Of a stretch of DNA of 64,000 nt, positions 44,060 to 52,319 are shown one piece after another. Source of the stretch: 66-474 sp035249175 (GTDB lineage: Bacteria; Pseudomonadota; Gammaproteobacteria; Xanthomonadales; Rhodanobacteraceae). The notes below the pieces were generated by a model. That model saw only the letters and a list, made by a program, of their open reading frames with translations, was not told the DNA's origin and searched no databases. The stretch spans positions 16,684 to 80,683 of the forward strand of contig DATFGT010000116.1 in NCBI GenBank assembly GCA_035249175.1. The letters are read 5' to 3'. The position numbers and the translations under genes were made by a program. How positions within the stretch are numbered: position 1 is the stretch's first letter; every line of letters begins with the position of its first letter.

Positions 44060-44502
44060 TGCGGGTTCCCTTCGGCGTCGTTGCGCGGTGGCACTGGCGG
44101 GGTGTGCTGTGCGTCGCCGCCGAGCAACAGGATACCAGCGACGATGATCGCCGACCCCAGGATTTTTTCCCACCCCATCGGGTCGTCGAAGACTGCCCAT
44201 GATGCGATCATGATTGAGACGAACGCGATCGCGCTGGTCGGAAAGGCGGCGGATAGCGTGGATTTCTCCAGGATGCTCATCCACACCGCGAACTGGCCGA
44301 GGTAACAGGCCAGCGCCAGCCACAACCATGGTGTGGACAATGCCGCATGGATCGACGGCCCACTCAGTTCGAACGTGCCGACCTTGGCGCCCGCCATTTT
44401 CAAGGCCACCTGGCCCAGCGTTTCGATGGCAAGCAACGCCGCCCATGCGATGACCAGCGGCATCAGCCGGCGCCCTCGTGATGATGGCGTCGCCGGATTC
44501 AT
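44056..44502 (-). CDS. SMR/EamA-like small membrane protein, first copy
   Basis: 148 aa with four membrane helices: PLVIAWAALLAIETLGQVALKMAG, WLWLALACYLGQFAVWMSILE, FPTSAIAFVSIMIASWAVF and GSAIIVAGILLLGG. The length and the FPTSAIAFV segment are those of the SMR/ArnE-ArnF group that flips undecaprenyl-linked or lipid-linked sugars. A short cytoplasmic tail follows. The start at 44502 (MNPATP) overlaps the acyltransferase stop (ATGA). Its partner is probably the second small membrane protein in this operon. Confidence 0.8.
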   Translation of the reverse strand: MNPATPSSRGRRLMPLVIAWAALLAIETLGQVALKMAGAKVGTFELSGPSIHAALSTPWLWLALACYLGQFAVWMSILEKSTLSAAFPTSAIAFVSIMIASWAVFDDPMGWEKILGSAIIVAGILLLGGDAQHTPPVPPRNDAEGNPQ

Positions 44503-45626
44503 GCCTGACCTTCCCACGCGGGCGTTTCGTCATCAAAACGATCGAGCCGCGCCAGCTTTTCGAAACGTGCGAATACGCCGTCCACGAACCGGTTGCAATG
44601 GCGGTACCAAAGCGCGTTGGCGTGGAGCGTGCTGCCGAGGTGCACCTTCTCGCGATGCAGGCCCTGACCGCTTTCGTACACGCCGATCCCCTCGTCGATG
44701 CAATGCCGCACGTTCTCCAGCCAGCTCACATGGTAGAGGTTGTAGCGATCCATCGCCGTGTAGTCCATGCCGAGGAACTTGTCGAGCAGCCGCTCGGAAT
44801 CATGCAGCACCAGATTGAAAGCCACCAATCGATGGCCTTCCATGTACGTCACGCAGTATGCGCGGCCGGGCATGTCGCGCAGCACGTTTTCGAAATACGC
44901 CGGCGTCAATTCCTCGAAAGAGAACTCGGCGTGTGCGAACGTTTCGCGATACAGGCGCTGCACGTCGTCGGCGATGCCGTCGAGATCGATGCGCCATTCA
45001 ATCCGCAATGCTGCGCCGTCGCGAAGTTTGCGGCGCATATCCTTGCGGGTGGAGGTGCCGAGCGAATCCAGGTAACCATCGATGTCGTGCCAGCGGATAT
45101 CGAGCATTGCGCCGGGTAGCCCGGGCAGGGCGCGCAGGCGGTGGCGCGGGCACACCTGTTGCCATAGGGTTTCTGCAAGCGGCGCATCCTTGACGGCAAG
45201 CATGCCGAGCCTCTGGTTCGCCGCGACGATTTCCATGTGCGCGAGGATCGCATCCAGCGACGCCGCACGTTGTTCCGCCGTCGCGTCTGAGGCAAATCCG
45301 ACGCGGCAGCGTTCGGTCACGGGTGAGCCCAGCGACAGCATCGGGATGCGCAGCACGCGCGGAAAAATTTTTGCGAGCGTTCCGGCGGCACGGCGCACGC
45401 CGCCCTGCATGGTGGTATCGAGGCGATAGTCGGTGATGAAAGCCGGCACCGTCGCCAGCAAATTGTTCCCCTCGCGCACCGCGAAGTACAGGTAGCGAAA
45501 GCCCGGCAAGCCCGCGTGCTCGACCGCACGCAAATAGGCGTGGTCTTCCAGGTCGTGCGGGAACAGGTAATTCCATTCGATCGGCGCGAATGCGTCGATG
45601 GAAGGATGCGCAGTAGTGGTGATCAT
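44499..45626 (-). CDS. GNAT/FemAB-fold (BioF2-like) N-acyltransferase
   Basis: 375 aa. The layout is that of two tandem GNAT folds: an N-terminal part with LPGFRYLYFAVREGNNLLATVPAFI and a C-terminal part with STRKDMRRKLRDG, FAHAEFSFEELTPAYFENVLRDM and GVYESGQGLHREKVHLGSTLHANALW. The latter fits FemAB-like amino-acyl or acyl transferases (GNAT_6 type). The likely role is moving an acyl group from the operon's ACP to an amine. The amine acceptor is unknown. Overlaps the hydrolase gene by 4 bp. Confidence 0.78.
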   Translation of the reverse strand: MITTTAHPSIDAFAPIEWNYLFPHDLEDHAYLRAVEHAGLPGFRYLYFAVREGNNLLATVPAFITDYRLDTTMQGGVRRAAGTLAKIFPRVLRIPMLSLGSPVTERCRVGFASDATAEQRAASLDAILAHMEIVAANQRLGMLAVKDAPLAETLWQQVCPRHRLRALPGLPGAMLDIRWHDIDGYLDSLGTSTRKDMRRKLRDGAALRIEWRIDLDGIADDVQRLYRETFAHAEFSFEELTPAYFENVLRDMPGRAYCVTYMEGHRLVAFNLVLHDSERLLDKFLGMDYTAMDRYNLYHVSWLENVRHCIDEGIGVYESGQGLHREKVHLGSTLHANALWYRHCNRFVDGVFARFEKLARLDRFDDETPAWEGQA

Positions 45627-46501
45627 GCCGCCGAGACGGTGGCCGTGGTGATGCGTGGCCGTGAGATGCGCAGTGGACTGTTGGCGAGGATGCGGGTGAA
45701 GAAATCCGCGGAGCGCCCGATCACCTTGTCGCGTTCGCCATCGACCGTGATCATGTGGTAGCTGTCGTTCAACAGCACGGTTTCGGTAGGTCCGGTGACG
45801 CGGCGTTCGATCAGCCGCGCGTTGCGGACGCTGGCGATATCGTCGTCCGCGGCGTGCATGATCAACGCCGGCGCGCGCACGTCCTGCAGGCGCGGGCGCA
45901 CGTGCCACACCAGTTTGTGGAATTCCGCAAGCGACGGCCACGGGTTGCCGGGCAGGCCGGCGGCCGCGCTCTGGCCTTCCAGCATCGCGCCGGCGATGCG
46001 CAGACGCACGCGCTCGTCCTTGATGCCGTACGGAAAGCTCTCCATGAAACGGCGTTGCTTGAAGAACCCCATGCCACAGACCAGTGGCAGCATGAACGAC
46101 AGGCGTGCCATGCGCGGGATGGTCCAGCCGTCGTAGAAGAACGTGCTGCCGTACAGGCCGAGACCGTCCACCCACTGCGGTTTTTCGATCGCGAGGTTCA
46201 GCGCCAGTACCGAGCCCATGGACAGCCCGGCCACGAACAGGTGGTCGACTTCGCGGCGCAGTCGATCCGCACCTTCGACCACGCTGCGCGTCCAGTCGCG
46301 CCAACCCGTCTTCAGGAGATCCGCTTCGCTGCCGCAGTGTCCCGCAAGCTGCATGCCGTACACGGTGAAGCCGGCGCGGTTCAGGCCCTTGCCCACGAAA
46401 CGCATTTCCGCCGGCGTGCCGGTGAGGCCGTGGATCAGCAGCACACCTGCGCGGCCGCCACGCAGCAGAAAATCCGCTTGCTTGATCATCGATTGGGTCA
46501 T
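45623..46501 (-). CDS. Alpha/beta hydrolase (carboxylesterase type)
   Basis: 292 aa. The oxyanion strand GVLLIHGLTGTPAEM, nucleophile elbow GLSMGS, later acid in LIMHAADDDI and histidine in NDSYHMITVDGERD outline the alpha/beta hydrolase catalytic triad. HG-LTGTPAEMR...GWRDW resembles Est30-type carboxylesterases acting on short to medium acyl esters. In this operon it could release or proofread acyl intermediates. It lies 11 bp after the second small membrane protein gene. Confidence 0.9.
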   Translation of the reverse strand: MTQSMIKQADFLLRGGRAGVLLIHGLTGTPAEMRFVGKGLNRAGFTVYGMQLAGHCGSEADLLKTGWRDWTRSVVEGADRLRREVDHLFVAGLSMGSVLALNLAIEKPQWVDGLGLYGSTFFYDGWTIPRMARLSFMLPLVCGMGFFKQRRFMESFPYGIKDERVRLRIAGAMLEGQSAAAGLPGNPWPSLAEFHKLVWHVRPRLQDVRAPALIMHAADDDIASVRNARLIERRVTGPTETVLLNDSYHMITVDGERDKVIGRSADFFTRILANSPLRISRPRITTATVSAA

Positions 46502-46512
46502 GATGGTTCGGC

Positions 46513-46887
46513 TCAGCCCAGGTTTTGTCCGGTCACCAATACCACGCCCACCACGATCGTCCCGATGCCGACCCAGCGGCGCAGCGAGATGCGTTCATTC
46601 AGGATGTGGCGACTGGCCAGCACCACGCCGACGTAGCCGAGCGCCGTGAACGGAAACGCGATGCTGAGTTGCGTGCGCGACAGCGCCGCAAACCACAGCA
46701 CGAATTCCAATGCATAGACCGCAACGCCCAGCGCGATCCACGGCGAGTGGAAGACCTTGTAGACGAGCGAGGGCCCGTCGGCCGCCACGGTCTCGTGGCC
46801 GACGCCGAGCTTGAAACACACCTGGCCGGTCACGTCGCACGCGACCGAGCCGAGCAGCAGCAAAAGGGTGACGAGGGTGGTGGTCAT
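46513..46887 (-). CDS. SMR/EamA-like small membrane protein, second copy
   Basis: 124 aa and four membrane helices, from LVTLLLLLGSVACDVTGQVCFKLG to GTIVVGVVLVTGQNLG, with the SIAFPFTALGYVGVVLASRHILNE loop typical of SMR/EamA proteins. It is distantly similar to the first copy (QVCFKLGV versus QVALKMAG; AFPFTAL versus AFPTSAI), and the pair resembles the two-subunit ArnE/ArnF flippase. It overlaps the arginase-like gene by 4 bp. Confidence 0.82.
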   Translation of the reverse strand: MTTTLVTLLLLLGSVACDVTGQVCFKLGVGHETVAADGPSLVYKVFHSPWIALGVAVYALEFVLWFAALSRTQLSIAFPFTALGYVGVVLASRHILNERISLRRWVGIGTIVVGVVLVTGQNLG

Positions 46888-47822
46888 GTCGTTGAAAGGG
46901 CCGCGCAGGCCTCGAACAGCGTCCGCGCCAGCTCACGATCGGTGCGTATATTGTCGTCTATTCGTTGGCGGTCCGTCACGTCGCGCGCGGGTTGGTCCAC
47001 CCGCGCCTCGATGCGTTTAAGCCAGTTCACGTGGCGCGGCGGCGAATATTCTCCACAGATGTCCACGCCCAAAATTCGTTTGTGCTGGCCGGTCGCACGC
47101 AGCACGGCCGCCAATGCGGCCAGCGGCATGCGGCCCTGGTCCCAATTGGTCAGTGCCTCGTGTTCGGGCAATACGTCCTTGTCGATCGTGATCCAGACCG
47201 CGTCGGTTGGAATCGCGTCGAGCACCGTGCGCGTAGCATCCTCCAGTTGCCTTTCGCCGAGGTTTCGCCAATGGATGCAACCCTCGCCCCATTCATGCCC
47301 TGGCCCGCAGGCAATCCGCCGCGCGTGCGAGGGTGCATGCTGCCACGGGAACAACACCAGTCGACCCGAATCCAGCGCTCGCAGGTTGCCGCCCTTGCGC
47401 CCGGGGTTGACCAGGTCGTCGCTGCAAGGCCCGACCGTCACTACCCGCTGCACGTTCGGCAGCGCCAGGACCCGGTTTACCCACGAGCCGCAATGCCAGC
47501 GGGGCGCCAGCCGCACCCAGTCCGGATGATTGTCGAAGTGCAGCACGGTGAACGGCTCGGCCACGCGCTCGATCAACAGCGCCGCAAGATGATGGAAGTC
47601 GCCGGAACCGAGGAATGTGATCGACGGGCGCGGGTCCGCTGCGGCGGCAATGCGTCCGCGCGCCGCGGCGATGTTCTTCGAGCGACTCCAAAGCCGCAAC
47701 GCGGGTCCGAGGTCGCGCAAATCGACGCGCACCACCGACGCCCACGGCGCGGCGCCGGCCAGCATGTCGACATCGACGCTGCCATCGGTGTCGAGGATGC
47801 GGAGGTGGACACCCTCGTTCAT
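46884..47822 (-). CDS. Arginase/ureohydrolase-family protein
   Basis: 312 aa. Metal ligands typical of arginases can be traced: His77 in GSGDFHHLA (arginase has GGDHS), Asp97/His99/Asp101 in LHFDNHPDW (DAHxD), and TIDKDVL (SxDxDxxDP). This implies a binuclear manganese site, but the flanking sequence is divergent and the substrate could be arginine, agmatine, a formimino amino acid or another guanidino compound. It opens the operon; the promoter lies in the short gap before 47937. The divergent motifs make an acetylpolyamine-type or uncharacterised role possible. Confidence 0.82.
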   Translation of the reverse strand: MNEGVHLRILDTDGSVDVDMLAGAAPWASVVRVDLRDLGPALRLWSRSKNIAAARGRIAAAADPRPSITFLGSGDFHHLAALLIERVAEPFTVLHFDNHPDWVRLAPRWHCGSWVNRVLALPNVQRVVTVGPCSDDLVNPGRKGGNLRALDSGRLVLFPWQHAPSHARRIACGPGHEWGEGCIHWRNLGERQLEDATRTVLDAIPTDAVWITIDKDVLPEHEALTNWDQGRMPLAALAAVLRATGQHKRILGVDICGEYSPPRHVNWLKRIEARVDQPARDVTDRQRIDDNIRTDRELARTLFEACAALSTT

Positions 47823-47936
47823 CGGGCGATGGTATCCGTAGTCACTGTGTGGCTGCTTGCGACATCCCTCTTCCGCCCGCCTTCAGTGCGCGCGGAATCA
47901 AGGCATGGATGTCATTGAAGCAACGGGGTCGAGTGG

Positions 47937-48386
47937 TCAGCCCGCCAGTCGGGTCTTGACGCGCTGCGACAGCGAGCCCATGTCGGCGCGACCCGTCGCG
48001 CGCTCCTTCAGCAGCGCCATGACCTTGCCCATATCACGCGGGGACGTGGCGCCGGCGTCGGCGATACATTGCGCGACCAGCGCGTCGAGTTCGGTGTCCG
48101 TCAGCTGCTTGGGCAGGTATGCCTCGATTACGCCGACCTCATAGCGTTCCTGCTGGGCGAGGTCTTCGCGCTTGGCGGCTTCGTATTGCGTGATCGAATC
48201 ACGCCGCTGCTTCAGCATTTTTTCCAGCGTGTGCAGCACCTGGGTGTCGTCCAGCACGATGCGCTCGTCGACTTCGCGCTGCTTGATCGCCGCGAGGATC
48301 AATCGGATGATCCCGAGGCGCGGCTTGTCGCCGCCTTTCATCGCGGCTTTCATGTCATCGGTGATGCGTAGCTTCAGTTCGCTCAT
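47937..48386 (-). CDS. GatB/YqeY-domain protein
   Basis: 149 aa. ITDDMKAAMKGGDKPRLGIIRLILAAIKQREVDER at the start and EVGVIEAYLPKQLTDTELDALV plus MGKVMALLKERATGRADMG at the end define the YqeY family, related to the tail domain of GatB. It commonly sits beside rpsU. Thought to be tRNA-related; function not established. Follows rpsU with a terminator between. Confidence 0.93.
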   Translation of the reverse strand: MSELKLRITDDMKAAMKGGDKPRLGIIRLILAAIKQREVDERIVLDDTQVLHTLEKMLKQRRDSITQYEAAKREDLAQQERYEVGVIEAYLPKQLTDTELDALVAQCIADAGATSPRDMGKVMALLKERATGRADMGSLSQRVKTRLAG

Positions 48387-48418
48387 GGCCAAGCTTCCAA
48401 ACCGTATCGATGCGAACG

Positions 48419-48450
48419 CAAAAAGCCGGCGCCGCAGGGCAGCACCGGCT
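48419..48450 (-). terminator. Intrinsic terminator after rpsU
   Basis: On the minus strand AGCCGGTGCTG and its near-complement GGCGCCGGCT form a long GC-rich stem followed by TTTTT. It sits between rpsU and the yqeY gene, so part of the rpsU transcription would stop here. Confidence 0.75.
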
Positions 48451-48477
48451 GGGTGATCGCGGGTGGCGCGCCTTGTA

Positions 48478-48693
48478 TCAGTACAGGCGCTTGCGGCGCG
48501 TGACTTCGCGCGAGACGCGACGCAGGTGGCGTTTGACCGCCGCAGCGCGCTTGCGCTTGCGTTCCTGGGTCGGTTTCTCGTAAAACTCGCGCTTGCGCGT
48601 TTCGGCGAGCACGCCGGCCTTCTCGCAGGTGCGCTTGAAGCGGCGCAGGGCGATTTCGAACGGCTCGTTCTCGCGGACTTTGACGCTGGGCAT
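48478..48693 (-). CDS. rpsU: 30S ribosomal protein S21
   Basis: 71 aa, basic. MPSVKVRENEPFEIALRRFKRTCEKAGVLAETRKREFYEKPT is the invariant start of S21; the lysine/arginine-rich tail (RKRKRAAAVKRHLRR) binds rRNA. S21 helps base-pairing of mRNA with 16S rRNA at initiation. Divergent from tsaD, as in most gammaproteobacteria. The dnaG and rpoD genes that often follow are absent here. Confidence 0.98.
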   Translation of the reverse strand: MPSVKVRENEPFEIALRRFKRTCEKAGVLAETRKREFYEKPTQERKRKRAAAVKRHLRRVSREVTRRKRLY

Positions 48694-48759
48694 GGACGCT
48701 CCACTTGGTAAACTGGCCCGCTTGGACGCGGGTGAGCCGCGAATTATAGCGTGAGATCC

Positions 48760-49818
48760 ATGACCGATTCAAAGCCCCCCGCACTGGGTCCGGTGCTGGG
48801 CATCGAGAGTTCCTGCGACGAAACCGGGGTAGCCGTCTACGAACCCGGCCGAGGCCTGCTGGCGCACGCGCTGTATTCGCAGATCGCGCTGCACGCCAAG
48901 TATGGCGGCGTGGTGCCGGAACTGGCCAGCCGCGACCACGTCCGCAAGCTGCTTCCCCTTTTGCGCCAGACACTTGCGGACGCGGACCTGAAGGTTGCGG
49001 ACCTCTCTGCTGTGGCCTACACCGCAGGTCCAGGCCTGATCGGGGCGCTGCTGGTCGGCGCCTCGGTGGCGCGTTCGCTGGCATGGGCGCTGGAGGTTCC
49101 GGCGATCGGTGTGCACCACATGGAAGGTCACTTGCTGGCCCCGCTGCTGGAAGAACCCGCCCCCGGAACCGAACCGCTGGCGCCGCCGTTCGTGGCGCTG
49201 CTGGTGTCCGGCGGGCACTCGTTGCTGGTCGGCGTGGACAGGATCGGCAGCTACACGATCCTCGGCGACACGCTGGATGATGCCGCCGGCGAGGCGTTCG
49301 ACAAGACCGCCAAATTGATGGGCTTGCCCTATCCGGGGGGCCCGGCACTGGCCAAGCTGGCGGAAACCGGCGATCCGAAGGCGTTCAAGTTCTCGCGCCC
49401 GATGACCGACCGGCCCGGGCTCGATTTCAGTTTCTCCGGCCTGAAGACGCAGGTGCTGATGGCATGGCGCGACAGCGATCACGCCGATGCGACCAAGGCT
49501 GATATCGCGCGCGGATTCGAGGAAGCCATCGTGGAAACGCTGGCCATCAAATGCCGCCGCGCGTTGGTCCAGACCGGTTACAAGCGGCTGGTGGTTTCCG
49601 GCGGCGTCGGCGCCAACAAGCGGCTGCGCGCGCAACTGGCCGAGGCCGGACAGTGGGAAGGGTTCCAGACCTATTTCCCGCGGCTCGCGTTCTGCACCGA
49701 CAACGGCGCGATGATCGCGCTGGCGGGTTCGATCCGGCTTGCGGCCGGGCAAACGACGGGCCCGGAAATCCGCGTGCTGCCGCGCTGGAATCTAGAAAGT
49801 CTTCCCGAGGTTGCGTGA
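48760..49818 (+). CDS. tsaD: tRNA N6-threonylcarbamoyladenosine synthase subunit TsaD
   Basis: 352 aa. The ASKHA-fold enzyme of the TsaBDE complex that makes t6A37 in ANN-decoding tRNAs. N-terminal VLGIESSCDETGVAVY, the metal-binding histidines in GVHHMEGHLLAPL, SGGHSLLV, GEAFDKTAKLMGLPYPGGP and a final VVSGGVGANKRLR are all present. ATG 48760 is chosen over a GTG nine bases earlier. Divergent from rpsU; folB starts right after the stop. Confidence 0.97.
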   Translation: MTDSKPPALGPVLGIESSCDETGVAVYEPGRGLLAHALYSQIALHAKYGGVVPELASRDHVRKLLPLLRQTLADADLKVADLSAVAYTAGPGLIGALLVGASVARSLAWALEVPAIGVHHMEGHLLAPLLEEPAPGTEPLAPPFVALLVSGGHSLLVGVDRIGSYTILGDTLDDAAGEAFDKTAKLMGLPYPGGPALAKLAETGDPKAFKFSRPMTDRPGLDFSFSGLKTQVLMAWRDSDHADATKADIARGFEEAIVETLAIKCRRALVQTGYKRLVVSGGVGANKRLRAQLAEAGQWEGFQTYFPRLAFCTDNGAMIALAGSIRLAAGQTTGPEIRVLPRWNLESLPEVA

Positions 49819-49820
49819 TC

Positions 49821-50180
49821 ATGGACATTGTTTTTATCGAAGCACTCGAGGTGGAAACCGTCATCGGCATCTACGACTGGGAGCGCAACATCCGCCAGAA
49901 AGTCGTGCTGGATGTCGAGATGGCCTTCGACAACCGCAAGCCCGCGACCAGCGACGAGATCAAGGACACCGTCGATTACAAGGCCGTCTCCAAGCGCTTG
50001 ATCGCCTTCGTCGAAACGGCCAATTTCGAATTGGTCGAGACTCTGGCCGAACGCTGCGTGGCGATCATCCGCGAGGAGTTCGGCGTGCCATGGGCGCGCC
50101 TCAAGTTGGCCAAGCCTGGTGCGGTCACGGGTTCGAAAGCGGTCGGCGTCGTGATCGAGCGCGGCGCGAAGCCGCAATGA
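49821..50180 (+). CDS. folB: Dihydroneopterin aldolase
   Basis: 119 aa. MDIVFIEALEVETVIGIYDWERNIRQKVVLDVEM is the FolB start and carries the pterin-pocket segment; ETLAERCVAIIREEFGVPWARLKLAKPGAV is its C-terminal core. It converts dihydroneopterin to 6-hydroxymethyldihydropterin in folate synthesis. It begins 2 bp after the tsaD stop and is followed 1 bp later by folK. Confidence 0.93.
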   Translation: MDIVFIEALEVETVIGIYDWERNIRQKVVLDVEMAFDNRKPATSDEIKDTVDYKAVSKRLIAFVETANFELVETLAERCVAIIREEFGVPWARLKLAKPGAVTGSKAVGVVIERGAKPQ

Positions 50181-50181
50181 C

Positions 50182-50661
50182 ATGGCGCGCGTTTACCTGA
50201 GCCTTGGTTCCAATGTCGAGCCGGAAAAACACCTCAGTCATGCACTGCGCGCACTGCGCGAACGCTTCGGTGCGCTCGAGGTGTCGCCGACCTATCGCAG
50301 CGCAGCCGTTGGCTTCGAAGGTTCAGCATTCTTGAACAATGCGGCGGGGTTCGACTGCGATCTCACGCGCGCCGCCTTGCGCGAGTGGCTGCACGCGTTG
50401 GAAGATGCCTCGGGGCGCGACCGCTCGTTGCCGCGTTATGCCGATCGTACCCTGGACCTTGACATCGCATGTTGGTGTGAGGGCGGTATCTGCACCAGCG
50501 ACCTGTCACGCGAGGAATTCGAACGTGCCCACGTCCTCGCGCCACTCGCCGCTATCGCACCCGGGCTGCGGGATCCGTTTGATGGCGAAACGCTTGTTGC
50601 CCGCTGGCGTCAGTTGGCACCGACCTTGCCGAAACTGGAACGCCTGCGGGACGATGCTTGA
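50182..50661 (+). CDS. folK: 6-hydroxymethyl-dihydropterin pyrophosphokinase
   Basis: 159 aa, normal length. VYLSLGSNVEPEKHL at the start, VSPTYRSAAVGFEGSAFLNNAAGF in the middle and the signature RDRSLPRYADRTLDLDIACW with the metal-binding DLD are present. Uses ATP to pyrophosphorylate the product of FolB. The R-rich loop and C-terminal RAHVLAPLAAIAP fit the family. Confidence 0.93.
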   Translation: MARVYLSLGSNVEPEKHLSHALRALRERFGALEVSPTYRSAAVGFEGSAFLNNAAGFDCDLTRAALREWLHALEDASGRDRSLPRYADRTLDLDIACWCEGGICTSDLSREEFERAHVLAPLAAIAPGLRDPFDGETLVARWRQLAPTLPKLERLRDDA

Positions 50662-50749
50662 CCGTGCCGAGACAGGTTTGGTGCGGGCGGTGGATTCGCC
50701 GTTTCCGTGCAAACGAGACCTTCCTGGCGGAACCAGTCCAATCCGGGCT

Positions 50750-51424
50750 TCATAACCCGGCATCTCGCGCGTCCTGGGCGCGATCGCGGTGCGCGCGTTG
50801 CGCGGGAACTTGGACACTTTGGTGGGCGGGAATGATCTCCACTTCGTGCGAAAACATCGCGAAGGCCGTGCGCGCGACCTGGCGAGTGTCGTACCACGCG
50901 TACGCGCCGACGCCGAGCGCCCCTGCCACCGGCAGCATTCGCGCCAGCGAGCTGCCCAGCGTACGTTCCGAAAGTTTGAGGCCGATGCGGTGCACGACGC
51001 TGCGCAACGTATGCGTGGTTGCCGCGTGCACCACCCAGCGCTGTCCGGCACGCACCGCGAGGTCGCGCACGGCCTGCGCGGCCGCGTGGCGGAACAGGCA
51101 GTACAACATCTGTTCGCGGGTGAGCGTGGTGTGCCGGCCGCAGACAGCGGCGATATCAGCAACCATCTGCGCCTGGATCTTCCAGATCGCCACCAATTCC
51201 GGCAGCACCGTCAGCCATCCCAGCGGCCCGGGCGGCAAAGCCAGCGAGGAGGACGCCACGAACGCCTTGCGGCGTGCGGCGAGCGCGACCGCTTCGGCAC
51301 GGGCACGCGGATGTTCACGCGGTTGCTCGCGGCTGGGCGGAATATCGGAAAGAAAATCGAGGATCTGCTGCGCGATGCGTTGCGACGGCTGCTCGCCGGT
51401 GGCGGCGGTAACGGAGGCGGTCAT
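50750..51424 (-). CDS. EcsC-like protein
   Basis: 224 aa. The Gly/Leu-rich hydrophobic segment ASSSLALPPGPLGWLTVLPELVAIWKIQAQMVADIAAVCG and the later LARMLPVAGALGVGAYAWYDTRQVARTAFAMF match the EcsC family, which has two Gly-rich membrane-associated repeats and no established function. Convergent with folK and following the SDR gene on the same strand after a 90 bp gap. Confidence 0.78.
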   Translation of the reverse strand: MTASVTAATGEQPSQRIAQQILDFLSDIPPSREQPREHPRARAEAVALAARRKAFVASSSLALPPGPLGWLTVLPELVAIWKIQAQMVADIAAVCGRHTTLTREQMLYCLFRHAAAQAVRDLAVRAGQRWVVHAATTHTLRSVVHRIGLKLSERTLGSSLARMLPVAGALGVGAYAWYDTRQVARTAFAMFSHEVEIIPAHQSVQVPAQRAHRDRAQDARDAGL

Positions 51425-51514
51425 CGGCGTCCTCGATGGAGATCGAACCAGCCTTCAACATGCCGCCGTCACGGTCCCGAATCAAGTTGCGCGCACCGGT
51501 GCTTCAGCCGGGAA

Positions 51515-52255
51515 TCATGCGCTGAGAATCCGGCCCCCATCCACGCGAATCGTCTGGCCGGTCACGTAGACCGCGTCGCGGATCAGCCACAACACCGCGC
51601 CGGCGATGTCTTCGGGCGTGCCCTGGCGCTGCAACGCGCTTTGCTCGATCAGCGCCCGCGCTGTGTCGGCCTTGACGGGATTCTCCGGCCACAGCATGTT
51701 GCCTGGCGCCACCGCGTTTACCCGCACTTCCGGGCCGAGTTCCTGCGCCAGCGCCGGGGTCGCCATCCGCAGCGCGGCCTTGCTCATGCAGTAGGCGACG
51801 TGTTGCGGCAGCGGGCGTTCGGCGTAGATGTCCGTGATGTTGACGATCGAACCGCGCGACTTTTTCAGGTGTGGCGCGGCAGCCTGCGACAGCAGCAGCG
51901 GCGCGCGTGCGTTCACGACAAAGAACGCGTCCGCCGACTCCGATGTGATGGTGCCCACCGGCGTGGCATGGAATATCGACGCGTTGTTGACCAGTGCGTC
52001 AAGCCGGCCGAAGCGCGCGAGCGTTGCGGTGACCAGCCCCGGCAGGCATTCGGCGTCGGCAAGATCGGCTTGCAGGGCCAACGTGGAATGCGCACGTTGC
52101 GCTTCCAGTTCACCGATCAACGCGTCGAGTTCGGCGTGCGAGTTTCGATAGTGCAAGGCAAGGTCGTAGCCCGCGGCATGCAGGGTGCGTGCGATCACCG
52201 CGCCAATGCGCCGGGCGGCGCCGCTGATGAGTGCGACGGGAGGGGTTTGGCTCAT
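51515..52255 (-). CDS. SDR oxidoreductase, pteridine-reductase type
   Basis: 246 aa classical short-chain dehydrogenase. The cofactor motif is SGAARRIG (the SGxxxRxG form with arginine, characteristic of NADPH-dependent pteridine reductases and FolM), VNNASIF, and the catalytic tetrad Ser in VNITDIYA region, Tyr-Lys in YCMSKAAL, with VNAVAPGNMLWPE after. It probably reduces dihydrobiopterin or dihydrofolate. Location close to folB and folK supports a pterin role but it is on the other strand. Confidence 0.86.
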   Translation of the reverse strand: MSQTPPVALISGAARRIGAVIARTLHAAGYDLALHYRNSHAELDALIGELEAQRAHSTLALQADLADAECLPGLVTATLARFGRLDALVNNASIFHATPVGTITSESADAFFVVNARAPLLLSQAAAPHLKKSRGSIVNITDIYAERPLPQHVAYCMSKAALRMATPALAQELGPEVRVNAVAPGNMLWPENPVKADTARALIEQSALQRQGTPEDIAGAVLWLIRDAVYVTGQTIRVDGGRILSA

Positions 52256-52319
52256 GGCGGGCCCTGCGCGTTATCCTGCATGGCCGACAGATTGCCGCAA
52301 CTACGTGGACGCCGCCAGC

